Source: a virus
IMG/VR virus record: IMGVR_UViG_3300009508_000001
Coordinates: 37,616-101,615 of that record
Length of the DNA: 64,000 nucleotides
Reading direction: 5' to 3' (one strand)
The translations under genes were made by a program, and so were the position numbers. This document shows, in pieces, positions 43,801 to 52,257 of the stretch; the first letter of the stretch is position 1; every line of letters begins with the position of its first letter. Under the pieces are notes generated by a model that was given only the letters and a program-made list of their open reading frames with translations, did no database searches and was not told the origin of the DNA.

Positions 43801-44616
43801 AAAAGATTGCTCTCCTAATAAACTTCCGTATTTAAAATCATAATCACCTTCTTCTATGTTATATTCATATTTAGGTAAAAATGATAATAATAGTTTAGTA
43901 TTAGCAGTAGCTTTATCTTTAGTATTATTTTCAAATGACTGCTTTATATCACCACCAGTTAAACCTTCTTCTAGAGCTTCTTGTGTTTCATCATCTACTA
44001 TTTCATCATTAATAAGAAGATTCTTACTCTTAAAATAATTAGTAAGTTCTACTACAAATTCATCTGAATGAGTTTTAACATTATTAAGTTGAGAAGTTAT
44101 TAAATCTAAACCTTCAATATCTTCTTGATCTTCAGCTACAGATTTAAGTTCTTCATTTTCTTTAATTTTCTCATCTACAAAATTAAGTATTTCTTGTTCA
44201 AGATTAATACCACCTAATGCTGATAAATCATTAAAGTTTTCTTTTATATGTTTATTAAATACATAATTACCTAGTTGTTGAGTAATCTCACCAATAACAT
44301 TAGTTAAATTATGTGTAGCAAATGATGAGAATTCATTAGTTATTAAATCTAGTTTATTTTCATATTTATCTAAAAAGAAATAATTTTTAGCATTATTTCT
44401 ACCTACTCTTTCAATAAGTAAAGGTTCTCCTAAAGCATTAGTTCTACCTTCAATATCTTCATTTCTCCAATCACCAAATTTTTCAATAAAAGATGAGTGT
44501 GATAATTTAGAATAAACATCAGATGCTTTATCTATATCTTTATATATTTCAATAAGTTTTTTACCTAAAGGAGATTCAACACCTTCAGCTCTTTTACTTT
44601 CTATAATACAACTCAT
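37813..44616 (-). CDS. Virion RNA polymerase of crAss-like type (2267 aa)
   Basis: SDFDIDKMY (residues ~1399-1407) is the DxDxD metal-binding signature of the two-barrel RNA polymerases packaged by crAss-like phages. The segment before it, GYRIPNQGMSS, then VVGILPPTMGD, also fits the family. Such enzymes are injected and transcribe early genes. ATG at 44616 is preferred because it forms TAATG with the upstream stop; the alternative ATG at 44622 adds two residues. The chosen N-terminus MSCII resembles MSCNI of the next giant protein. It is followed by that protein's gene with a 1-nt gap. Confidence 0.88.
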   Translation of the reverse strand: MSCIIESKRAEGVESPLGKKLIEIYKDIDKASDVYSKLSHSSFIEKFGDWRNEDIEGRTNALGEPLLIERVGRNNAKNYFFLDKYENKLDLITNEFSSFATHNLTNVIGEITQQLGNYVFNKHIKENFNDLSALGGINLEQEILNFVDEKIKENEELKSVAEDQEDIEGLDLITSQLNNVKTHSDEFVVELTNYFKSKNLLINDEIVDDETQEALEEGLTGGDIKQSFENNTKDKATANTKLLLSFLPKYEYNIEEGDYDFKYGSLLGEQSFMNMDSIHQELLKEFTDLVPEETLTGIEDIYDLMKNKLVKLAVSKPYYNDLLELLEGLDESKINEFVVAFSHKFNNFIVSSWDSSTKTYKVINSSNQNTVDTQILNNWSKAFYNKFITEETSEVNSTYLDENNNIANKIVETTRKAFDKNLIDKLDTDIKKLADEFYKSNKSFDINNITIEEFAEKFTDTSIILENILDSIGVNISENAFRYYISNLNNQSLDGNKTEYIETVISTINSLRLAVNKLKTSRFNTKKFNLITNYKSAIFGELAKAEAFYNEDLTDTNVLANNKMYWAFSNPSYISNTVNKYKQNTDNLRNLRKQVINANSKWIDHLLGEEKDLNGDYKYDENQRAIESNKNLEAFELQLFTSFQEEGKAGEGVSNKDISETDQLIDEINKVEKAGIKNKQGNKIGYQAVYSTSTPADKPTRHEISTNMYMDDVVVSSNNQGKIEAIYSDEVLTTYKNYFLDEYNRMRNEANKLQSLEEKDYIVHYHTSKGKLTNDEGKYLGNAFKSQLFPELSSDTITAELNKELNLYNNEGLPRLLDSNSFSKAQEEIIKREISKIFNNMLRDNINELVSKRILVKGINEQGQVFYAPSGIDSRVLNEYGVYKDGTLTQSGVINLVSSYTLNSAVANVEYTKLFTGDPAMYKNMVDFFKRVPATYTDGLPLRLGMTPGDKHFNIAVIENQVVTSPYLDKIKSSLKLVGKTDKEISEITNLYNGDVNSTDAQAWITPDRWKFIMERTGKWNDNRERVYNKMIGKSKEALSYEDFKYAAQPLKGVYFGVVNGTPTYLKYSQAVIFPSLVKGSDLQNMYDSMISSNIQESITLDGIKVGAKTPNKVTNDDGKLVKTKLEAITLNNNEWKLQQDLPTKLMKPTLIGSQIQKNIFSSIDPNGAYTIGDEVINGLEMIDRLNDSLSKMSNKGIEKLSIELGLDDNNTIDKDKFYAILEDEVLDGNYSINTIKAVQKGMPLEALPGLKDKLNNMFFSKVRKAAVKVKSPGGSFIQMSNFGLDQIVADEVGVKWLVEPDTLKPPFIYKDAENKSIVQPGQIFISHSVIAKAIPGYEKMTMQEINDRIDPKLLQVIGYRIPNQGMSSNDPLQVVGILPPTMGDTIVGYTEIPTKTGSDFDIDKMYVMIPNSKEVDGKLEYVQPSDDTQAGIENELFELYWSVLTNEKTYADLITPIDFDYLKNHVKYLHGDKSQQSGENLKFYNPIFQLKLKHIYAGGKSGVGITATQLVDHNRSKHVVNLKFNNYNLGVGYIVNGETVFDTMNGDNLSEPLKSVNKKFNGTQFKISDTISAFLNAFVDNAKDPYINDGNFNTYTSGVAFMMVRAGVHPYYINSFVGQPIIKELAQFVKDYESKSTTKEEAWKSSKRVFKESYARRILNDNATDKEVSQFLARFKTGTVFSYDQLESNILNPEVDRDGDFLIDQLRILTKFDEYSDQAKKLNDSVSLSRFDTEGAGKNFIDMNITINKIKELLNKENEDGEINNHLRKYVRDGKLTSLGTQLLNTLGYSKGIIDNNDDLFLLSSEPVIDIMNEITMNTSASSGGSMGLIKDEEIGKLVSNEMYTYMLSRFPALQVEGSKLEYITNTLNDVIDYKSNQSEDVDERNFFIDSLVFYEESFGINFGNMSKDIKDQLYRSFRDLYMENQTLGNKIIKSAYHMNGFNSNLIDFRDFIPHEFFIKNDFRNFLKEQSTRLRNGEYSDDFISKFIKNNYENNKIVPVISSKRIKPQREVINNLSVVTGFSINSKDELNVRSYGIGNNNNEETMFPNFLKSQNNMLYELQGYINNDPQYKLIEKSGYKNKKSHLNIREYDVNNSEFQNDIPQAIKLANKRYNGLSKSPQFINKDLFNQHQIPKIYIKNLEDILLPQENVVSLQEDNNDLLNKQVEKAKTILKVGNEVTLSFTIKNDIVDSKVKILEVSKDANFDYSLKLENIKSGKIYDVEISVIDGNVELFYGKSEFPRIGTDTYIKELEVNNNNEESPLDCK

Positions 44617-47600
44617 TAACATTTTTTATTTTTATCATCTGTAGATGGTATGTCATTTACATTTGAATTATTATTATTCTTTTTAGCTCTTAATTTAGCT
44701 TTTAATCCACCTTTAATTTTACCTTTAGCTTTTTTTCTAGCTACAGGATTAGGTATTGATTCTATACTTTTTGGTTTAGGAATACTTTTTGTAGGGGTTA
44801 CAGAATCATCTACAGGAGTACTAGCTAATAAATTATCAAAGTCTGAAGCTTTACCACTAGCTATACCTTTATCATCATCTATTATAATTTCTGAAGTGAT
44901 AGGTAAATCATTATTTTTATTTTCAGTATTATCAACTTTAGTATCAATATAAATTTTAGTATTACCACCAAATATATGTTCTCCTAACTTAGCATCAGTA
45001 CTTAATACATTTTTAGTAATATATTCTTTATAAGCTTTTTCTTTAAGATTAGCTTTTTTAACATTTCTATTCTTATTATTAATTAACCAATTCTTAATTA
45101 TACCTTTAGAACTTTCAAAATCTTGAAAACTAATAATGTTATTACCATAAGTTAAATTAACACCAGATATTTTAAATTTATTTTTATCTGAAGTACCTTC
45201 ATAAACTAAAGAACTTATTAAATCAATGATAGTTAAATTTTTCACTGATTTACCTAATATTTTAGCTTCTTGTTTAAGTAATTCTAATTGTTCTTCACTA
45301 AGAACTATTTCATCTTGTTTATTACCTATTACATCTTTAAATTTAAGCTTCTTAGAAGGGTTTAATAAAGCTTCTGTTAGAACTAATAGTAAATCACTTT
45401 CTAGTTCATTAACACGTCTTATATTAACTTTTAAAGGGAAGTCTTTACCATTTGCAGTTTTAACTTTTACGAATATATTTCCTGGAAAGCTAGACCTTCC
45501 AAAACTAGCATTAGGTTTATTATCTAATGATAAAATATTACCATTACTATCTGATATAAAATATTCTACATTAGATATATTATTATTTATAAATTCTAAA
45601 TCTAATATATTATTACTTGCTGGTTTACCATCTACAACATCTTGTTTAACTATACCAGGATATTGAAATTTAACTTTAGATGTAATACCATCAAAAGATT
45701 GATTTAATAATATTTGAGTTATAAGATTAGTTTTAACTTCTAGTTCTGCATCAGTTAATGACGTACTAGACATTTCTGATTCAAAAGGTAAATGTGTAAA
45801 AGTATCTTCATTAAAATTAACTTTAATAGGTATTTGTCTAATAAGTTTTTTTAAATCTTTATCAGATATTTTTATACTACCTTCCATTAAAGATTGTAAT
45901 AAAGATAAAGCATCTTTAGCTGTAACGCTATTTTCAGGATAACCTAAACTAAATTTAACTTCTTCTCCTACTTTATTTCTAGGATTTTCAGAAAACTCTT
46001 TATAATTAGATGAAGAAAATTGTGGATCTTGAGACACTACTAAACTAGCATCTTTAGCTTTATTTAATTTTACTTCTTCTTGTTCACTAAATGTTTTAGA
46101 TATAATAGGATTATCTGATAAATCTAATTGATTATCATTATTGTTAGCATATTCTTGACTATCTACAACATCATTACTAGAAGTGTCTTCTTCTACTATA
46201 TTATACTCTTCAACTATAAAGTTTTGAGTAGTTCCATCAGAATTTTGTATAGATACTTCCAAACCTTCTCTAGTTTGTTGTATAATAATAGGTGTGTTAG
46301 CATCTACATTTTCAAAACCTTTTATATTACTTAATAATTCCAAATGTAAATCAGAACCACCTTTAAATATTACTCCAGGTGAATTAGGTATAGGTTCAAA
46401 ATTATATGTATCTGAATCATCTATTAAGTTATTTAATGCTGTAAAAGCATTATTAGATTCTCTTTTAGCTGCTTTAACATCATCAGCTTCTTCTTTTTCA
46501 TTCTTAATAGCTTCCTTAGTTACTTCAGTAGCTTCTTCATTAGCAATATCATCTTGCTCTTTATTATAAGCTTCTTCTACATTATCTGAAACCTCATCTA
46601 ATTCTTCTTCAACTTCTTGAGCATTAGATTCTTCTTGTTTTTGTTTATAATTTTTCTTATATTTAGAAGAATTTATTACTTTATATTGTTCATTAAGAAA
46701 ACTTATTATTTCTGAATCATTATCTATACTTTCTTGTATATCTCTAATTTCACTACGTAGTGGATTAATACTACGCATATAAAGTCTATGCTTCTTTCTA
46801 GTATCTTCATCAGTAGTATAATCTTCAAGTCTAGATTCTTGCTTAGCAAGTTCTGCTTTTTTATTATTAAGAATAACTACTTTTCTATCCATTTCATTTT
46901 CATAATTATCTACTAGAGATCTATTATGATATAACTGGTTAGAGTTTACTTCATTTGATACTTGATTATATATGTTTTCTAAAGATTCTATTCTTTCCAC
47001 AGCTTTTCTAGCTGTTTGAGCATAGTCTTTATCCATACCTTTCTTTTGAGGACCATTTGCAAGGTCTTCATAAAGTTTTATTAAAGGTTCTGTAGTACCT
47101 GATTTAAAAGCATTTAAAGCTTGAGTATCTAATGATAATTTTTGTAATACTTTTACTTTATCATCATTACCATCTTTTATAGCTTTTTCTAATTCTTGAT
47201 TAATAATAGCTTGCTTTTCTACAGAGTTATATATATCTGTAAAACTTTTTACATCTTCACTATTAGCAGCTTGTTCTAATTCATCAAGTTGTTCTTTTTG
47301 TCTTTTATATGCAAGTTTATTATAAGCTCTTACTGATATTTTATCACCAGTTTCAGGGTCTACTGTTTTATTAATTCTATTAACACCTTCTTTGGTTATT
47401 ATAGTTTGACCTAAACCTCCCATAAAACCTAAGAGAGCTGCTTCTTTAGATTGATCAGATATAATATCAAAGTATATATCTTTCATTCCATATTCCTTGT
47501 CATTACCAAAAGCTTTACCTCTCTGACTAGCAATATAGTTTATAACTTCTTCAGCTGATTCTTGACCACCTTCTAATAAACCATAACCTAAGTTCTTAGC

Positions 47601-48515
47601 AGTAGTTTGTCTTTTAAGTAAATTTCTTGTTAATCTAGGTGCAGCTGTAAATAAACTAGCTGATGTTATGTTAAGTAATATATTAAGCCTATTTGTTTCT
47701 ACAGTAATAGACGCTGCATCAGCAGCTTTTTGTCTAGCTTTAGCTTCTGCTTCTTCTTTAGATAATGAACCATCAATTTGAAACTCAGTTAATTTTTTCT
47801 CATATATTTCTTTATATACTTCACTAGCTTCTAATATAGCCTCTGCTTGATTTAAACCTACTGCTGTACCTAATGTCTGAGCTACTTGCCCTGCTTTATT
47901 AGTAACATTAGCTCCAGCCATAGCTGTACCAATCTTTTGTAATTTAGCTAATTTACTAAGTCCTTGTAACCCTTTAGCTACAGCTCCTCCTGTAATAGCA
48001 AATCCACCAATAGATTGAACTAAAGATGAACCATTTTCAAACCACCATCCAGAATCACCAAAATCCATTGGTTTATCTCTATCAGTTCTATATATAGGTA
48101 AAGCTTCATTAGTAGATTCTTTCCATTCATTAGTAAGATCTGTTAACCAGTTACCTACTTCATCATTAGAATTAAAGTAATCTTCAAAGTCTAATACAGC
48201 AGCCATACCACCTATAGCTTCAGGTATAATGTTAGTAAGTCTTCCTAATGCATTACCAAACTTATCTATTTTAGGTTGTAATAAAGCTCTATTTTGTTCA
48301 AGAGACTTATTAAATAACTCATTAAGTTCTAATTGAGCATCAATTTTAATATCTTTATCATACTGAGAATCACCAAAACCTGGAAGGTTATAAGCTTTAC
48401 TAGCAGCAGATGAATCTAATACATCTCCAGAATTACTAAATAATTCATTTAATTCTTGTTGAGGATCAACTGCTTGAGGTGATTCTGCTTGAATTACTTC
48501 ATTTTCATCTTCCAT
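44616..48515 (-). CDS. Large virion/cargo protein (1299 aa)
   Basis: The N-terminal ~120 residues are acidic. A Gly/Ala-rich hydrophobic region follows (LVQSIGGFAITGGAVAKGLQ, GTAVGLNQAEAILEA), then ASLFTAAPRLTRNLLK and a second Gly-rich patch (ALLGFMGGLGQTI), all possibly membrane-active. The middle (~400-720) is charged, helical and coiled coil. The C-terminus is beta-rich and ends in a lysine-rich tail (RKKAKGKIKGGLKAKLRAKK). Position next to the polymerase suggests an ejected or cargo protein. No enzyme motif was seen. Confidence 0.7.
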   Translation of the reverse strand: MEDENEVIQAESPQAVDPQQELNELFSNSGDVLDSSAASKAYNLPGFGDSQYDKDIKIDAQLELNELFNKSLEQNRALLQPKIDKFGNALGRLTNIIPEAIGGMAAVLDFEDYFNSNDEVGNWLTDLTNEWKESTNEALPIYRTDRDKPMDFGDSGWWFENGSSLVQSIGGFAITGGAVAKGLQGLSKLAKLQKIGTAMAGANVTNKAGQVAQTLGTAVGLNQAEAILEASEVYKEIYEKKLTEFQIDGSLSKEEAEAKARQKAADAASITVETNRLNILLNITSASLFTAAPRLTRNLLKRQTTAKNLGYGLLEGGQESAEEVINYIASQRGKAFGNDKEYGMKDIYFDIISDQSKEAALLGFMGGLGQTIITKEGVNRINKTVDPETGDKISVRAYNKLAYKRQKEQLDELEQAANSEDVKSFTDIYNSVEKQAIINQELEKAIKDGNDDKVKVLQKLSLDTQALNAFKSGTTEPLIKLYEDLANGPQKKGMDKDYAQTARKAVERIESLENIYNQVSNEVNSNQLYHNRSLVDNYENEMDRKVVILNNKKAELAKQESRLEDYTTDEDTRKKHRLYMRSINPLRSEIRDIQESIDNDSEIISFLNEQYKVINSSKYKKNYKQKQEESNAQEVEEELDEVSDNVEEAYNKEQDDIANEEATEVTKEAIKNEKEEADDVKAAKRESNNAFTALNNLIDDSDTYNFEPIPNSPGVIFKGGSDLHLELLSNIKGFENVDANTPIIIQQTREGLEVSIQNSDGTTQNFIVEEYNIVEEDTSSNDVVDSQEYANNNDNQLDLSDNPIISKTFSEQEEVKLNKAKDASLVVSQDPQFSSSNYKEFSENPRNKVGEEVKFSLGYPENSVTAKDALSLLQSLMEGSIKISDKDLKKLIRQIPIKVNFNEDTFTHLPFESEMSSTSLTDAELEVKTNLITQILLNQSFDGITSKVKFQYPGIVKQDVVDGKPASNNILDLEFINNNISNVEYFISDSNGNILSLDNKPNASFGRSSFPGNIFVKVKTANGKDFPLKVNIRRVNELESDLLLVLTEALLNPSKKLKFKDVIGNKQDEIVLSEEQLELLKQEAKILGKSVKNLTIIDLISSLVYEGTSDKNKFKISGVNLTYGNNIISFQDFESSKGIIKNWLINNKNRNVKKANLKEKAYKEYITKNVLSTDAKLGEHIFGGNTKIYIDTKVDNTENKNNDLPITSEIIIDDDKGIASGKASDFDNLLASTPVDDSVTPTKSIPKPKSIESIPNPVARKKAKGKIKGGLKAKLRAKKNNNNSNVNDIPSTDDKNKKC

Positions 48516-48517
48516 AC

Positions 48518-50413
48518 TTAATCATTATTTTTGTTTATACCATACATTTTGTATATAAATTCCTGTAATTTAGAACTTGTTGTAGTTGATATAGAACCAT
48601 CTTTATTTTTTGGAGTAATAGTTTCTATTGAACCATCTGGTAATATTTTATCCATTGATATAGTATATAAAGAAGTGTCTGGATCAAACATATAATTTAT
48701 ATTCTTATAAGCTCTAGTATTTTGTAATTCTCTAGGTAATTCTAAAGTATTTTGTAAACCTAAATTTTCTACCATTCCTACTTTAATATTTTTTATTAGT
48801 TTAGCAGCTTGAAATTCAGGTGTGTCCATATCTGAAGTAGGTCTTGATACATAATATTGTCCTACTTTTTTACCATCTTTATAAGCTAATATTTCTCCAG
48901 GAGAAGTCATAGTAGCTTCATTAGCACCTTTTAAACCAGATATTAAATTATCAGGAGAATAATAACCTGTAAATTTAATTTTATCAAATTTATTTATATC
49001 ATTTTCATCTAATAAGTCACCACTTTCTTGATCATAAACTTTAATACCTCCTGCATCTATTTCAGTTTTAATATATTCATTACTTTGACTTAACAAAGTA
49101 GAATTAGTTTTAGGTAAAGAATTTAATTCACCAGGAGAACTATTAGCATTTATAACATTTTGTGTAAATTGTAATTGTTGAAATTTAGATATATAATTAG
49201 AAACTTTTTTAATTGTAACTGGATCATTTAAATCATTATTAGTTAAACCTAATTTTTGCTTAATAGCTTCATTATTAAACATTTTATCTGTATAAGATTG
49301 AAGTTTAGTTATTTCTTCTGGTCTTAAACCTACATTATTAATAGTTCTTAATTTTTTTTCACCAGAACCATACATTGATCTTAAACCATCTGATAATTTA
49401 GAATTTTTATCTTCATATTGAGATCCTTTTATAGCTGAATCAGATACTTCACCAGCTAAACTTGATGTAGTACCTATTTTAGATAAAGATTTTAATGTAC
49501 TATCTTTAAATACATTAGGGCTTACATTAGTTCTAGAATTATATACTACATTTTTAGATTTGTTTTTATTATCAGCAGAATAACCTTTATTACCTGTTAT
49601 TTTAGGATCTAGTGAATTACTATTTATAGAAAGATCTCTTTCCATAGTTAAAGCTAAATCTGCAAGAATATCTTTTCTAGTTCTACCTCCAAATAAACCT
49701 AGTTCTGCTCTTTGTTCAAGATCAGCCATTATATTTGAATTATTACCTAATCCTCTCATTACTATATCTGCAATAGCACCAGGTTTTGTAAATTTTTGAC
49801 CTGAAGTACCATGCACCCAAGTAGATCCATCAGGACTTAATTGATATCCATTCTCCATTAAGTAATTTTCTCTTTCTTGAGTAGGTACAGATTTTGCAAG
49901 TTCTAAAGCTTCTGCTATATAATCTGTATCTGCTGTAGCATTAAAAGAATCATATCTATCATTTTCAGCAACACCTTTATAATTATTTAAAGCTTGTTGC
50001 AAACCTAATTGATGTTTATCAGCTGATATAGTTCCTTTCTCAAACATTTTATCTAGTTGAGTTTTATTAGCTACATAAGCATCATAATTAGCTTTAATAT
50101 CCTTACCTTGACCTTGAGTCATCCATTTCTGCCTATCTCTTGCTAGAGACTTAATACGACCTAATGATTGATTAGTTATACCACTCTGGTTTATAGAATC
50201 AACTTCACCATCTATTTTAGATGTATAATCATTAATATATCCTTCAGCTAAGTCATTATCTTTTTGTAGTCTTTGTAAATCAAACAAACCTAATTCATCT
50301 AAAGCTGCTTGTGCTTGGTCATGTTTTGCTTGTTTAGCTAAAGGTACAGTAAATACCTCTTCCATTGTAAAAGGATTAAACTGACTTTGACTAAAATTAC
50401 TATATCTGTTCAT
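48518..50413 (-). CDS. Putative virion/cargo protein (631 aa)
   Basis: It starts MNRYSNFSQSQFNPFTMEEV, a short tail followed by a helical domain (AKQAKHDQAQAALDELGLFD, KIDGEVDSINQSG) that looks like extended coiled coil over ~30-160. The rest is polar and Ser/Asn-rich. Only a few bases separate it from both neighbours, so it belongs to the same late operon. I infer a structural or ejected protein from context; no motif names it. Confidence 0.65.
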   Translation of the reverse strand: MNRYSNFSQSQFNPFTMEEVFTVPLAKQAKHDQAQAALDELGLFDLQRLQKDNDLAEGYINDYTSKIDGEVDSINQSGITNQSLGRIKSLARDRQKWMTQGQGKDIKANYDAYVANKTQLDKMFEKGTISADKHQLGLQQALNNYKGVAENDRYDSFNATADTDYIAEALELAKSVPTQERENYLMENGYQLSPDGSTWVHGTSGQKFTKPGAIADIVMRGLGNNSNIMADLEQRAELGLFGGRTRKDILADLALTMERDLSINSNSLDPKITGNKGYSADNKNKSKNVVYNSRTNVSPNVFKDSTLKSLSKIGTTSSLAGEVSDSAIKGSQYEDKNSKLSDGLRSMYGSGEKKLRTINNVGLRPEEITKLQSYTDKMFNNEAIKQKLGLTNNDLNDPVTIKKVSNYISKFQQLQFTQNVINANSSPGELNSLPKTNSTLLSQSNEYIKTEIDAGGIKVYDQESGDLLDENDINKFDKIKFTGYYSPDNLISGLKGANEATMTSPGEILAYKDGKKVGQYYVSRPTSDMDTPEFQAAKLIKNIKVGMVENLGLQNTLELPRELQNTRAYKNINYMFDPDTSLYTISMDKILPDGSIETITPKNKDGSISTTTSSKLQEFIYKMYGINKNND

Positions 50414-50414
50414 A

Positions 50415-52247
50415 TTATTTATTTTTTAAGTAATCTAAATAAGATGTAAACATTGAATTAGAATTTATCATTCCACCTTTAGCATTCTCATTAGTTTCTG
50501 ATTTAACTTCTTTTACTTGCTCTTCAGTAAGTCTTTGACTACTACCACAAATATAAGCTCCTGATGTGTCATAACATAATCCAGAATCTTTAACCATTTG
50601 CTTAAAAGATTGTTCTCTACCTATATTACCTAAATCATTACCTATTTGACTTATCATTTTAGATTTTTGAGTATCATAGTTACCTTCATTTCTAGCATTA
50701 ATATCATTTTCTTGATTAGCTTGATTTAAGTTTTGTCTATCAACTCCTAAATTAAATTGTTGAGCTGTAGTATTTTCTTGTCTATTTACTTGTTCACCTC
50801 TTTGAAAACCTTCTGAGACAGCTCTAGTTTTATTTAATTCAGCAGCAGCACTATTAGCTGCAAAAGATCCTAAAGATCCACCAGAACTCTCTTTAACATA
50901 GTTTTTGTTATAATTAGAGTTAACATTATTAATTAAAGATTGCTCATCAAACATATCTTTTTGATATCTATTATCCAATCTATCTAATCTTTCATAATCA
51001 GGTTTATCTAAATTAGCTAATTGTAAAGCATTACCTATTAATGGAGCATATCTTAAAGCTTCTACTCCAGCTCCTTGAGGAAAAGAAGTTTTATTATTTG
51101 ATGAATTATTACCTGTATTATTATCTCTATTTGTATTATTAATTAATTCTTGACTACCTTTTAATGCACTTTCTTGTAATCCTGGCATCATGGGTTCAAA
51201 ACCTTTTCTTTCTAATCCAGAATTAGCTAGTATAGTTGATTGTGGTATTCTTTGAGTATTAGGTGGAGCACCAATACTATAATCTATTTCATCATTGCCT
51301 TGAGGATTATTCTTTATATATTCAGCTAAATTAGTAAAATCTGGAAATCCTCCACCAGCATAATCATTACTCATTTTACCACCTTTAGCATAAGTATTTC
51401 TACTTGGTGCTATATTAGCATTAGGATTTCTTTCTTGTAAATATTTCATATTCTCCTTATGCTTAACATAATTATAAGGATTTTTATCTGTACGATTTAC
51501 ATTATATTCATTACCATTCATTTTAACATCATAAAATCCTAAATCAGCATACTTACCTAAATCTAATTGTGGTGGTGCTGGATTAGCTGCAAAATCATTT
51601 AAAGGATTAATACCTGTAAATTGTATATCTTGAGCATTATTTAAAGATTTTACATCTTTCTTTTCTTTATCTGTTAAAGTAGGCTCTGTAGGGTCTGTAT
51701 AACCACCCATTGCAAATACTGAATTAAATTGAGCATTTTGCATTAAAGCATTATTCATATTAGCTTCTGCTAAATCTTTCTTTTTCTTTCCACCACCTAT
51801 TAAACCAGCAGCTCCTCCTACAACACCACCTACAGCTACACCCCAAGGTCCAAATTGCATACCAGCTTGTGCTCCTTGTAGAGCTCCTGTTGCTGCCATA
51901 CCACCTTGATTAGCTTTCACACCAGTCATATCAGTGTTGCCTGAAGTGTCTACACTAGAATTACCAAAAGCCATTTGACCTAGATTCATTGCTGTTCCAG
52001 CTGCTTCTAAAGGATTACCTCCCATTTTCATTTCATTAGTTTCTGAAGAAGGATTTAATTCTTGCTCTTGCATTTTAGTATACTCTTGAGCTTCAGAAAG
52101 TCTTTTCATGAAAGTCTCTTTAGTATCATTAGAAAATTTATCTGATTTACCTTCAAATTTCTTTTCTATAGCTTTAGAAGCTTCTGCGAATGATTTACCT
52201 TTTATATAAGAAGGTAAATTAAACATTTTTATTATATTATTTTTCAT
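50415..52247 (-). CDS. Putative ejected protein with glycine-zipper segment (610 aa)
   Basis: Residues ~115-155 carry a glycine zipper (GPWGVAVGGVVGGAAGLIGG) ending in KKKK, a form seen in membrane-inserting phage ejection proteins. Repeated FAMGG, YAKGG and NAKGG motifs mark the rest, and the next upstream gene shares them (FALGG, FNTGG). The C-terminal half is Asn- and Gln-rich. ATG 52247 is used; a second in-frame ATG seven codons on (MFNLPSYIKGKSF) is also possible. It probably helps form the DNA-ejection channel (inference). Confidence 0.65.
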   Translation of the reverse strand: MKNNIIKMFNLPSYIKGKSFAEASKAIEKKFEGKSDKFSNDTKETFMKRLSEAQEYTKMQEQELNPSSETNEMKMGGNPLEAAGTAMNLGQMAFGNSSVDTSGNTDMTGVKANQGGMAATGALQGAQAGMQFGPWGVAVGGVVGGAAGLIGGGKKKKDLAEANMNNALMQNAQFNSVFAMGGYTDPTEPTLTDKEKKDVKSLNNAQDIQFTGINPLNDFAANPAPPQLDLGKYADLGFYDVKMNGNEYNVNRTDKNPYNYVKHKENMKYLQERNPNANIAPSRNTYAKGGKMSNDYAGGGFPDFTNLAEYIKNNPQGNDEIDYSIGAPPNTQRIPQSTILANSGLERKGFEPMMPGLQESALKGSQELINNTNRDNNTGNNSSNNKTSFPQGAGVEALRYAPLIGNALQLANLDKPDYERLDRLDNRYQKDMFDEQSLINNVNSNYNKNYVKESSGGSLGSFAANSAAAELNKTRAVSEGFQRGEQVNRQENTTAQQFNLGVDRQNLNQANQENDINARNEGNYDTQKSKMISQIGNDLGNIGREQSFKQMVKDSGLCYDTSGAYICGSSQRLTEEQVKEVKSETNENAKGGMINSNSMFTSYLDYLKNK

Positions 52248-52257
52248 CTTTAGTATA

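Noticed and set aside
46294-46569. Plus-strand ORFs opposite the giant minus-strand genes (for example here and at 44650-44952, 45226-45666, 33993-34229)
   Set aside because: They mirror the codon pattern of the large genes on the other strand and are low in complexity. No gene-like context or start signal was found.
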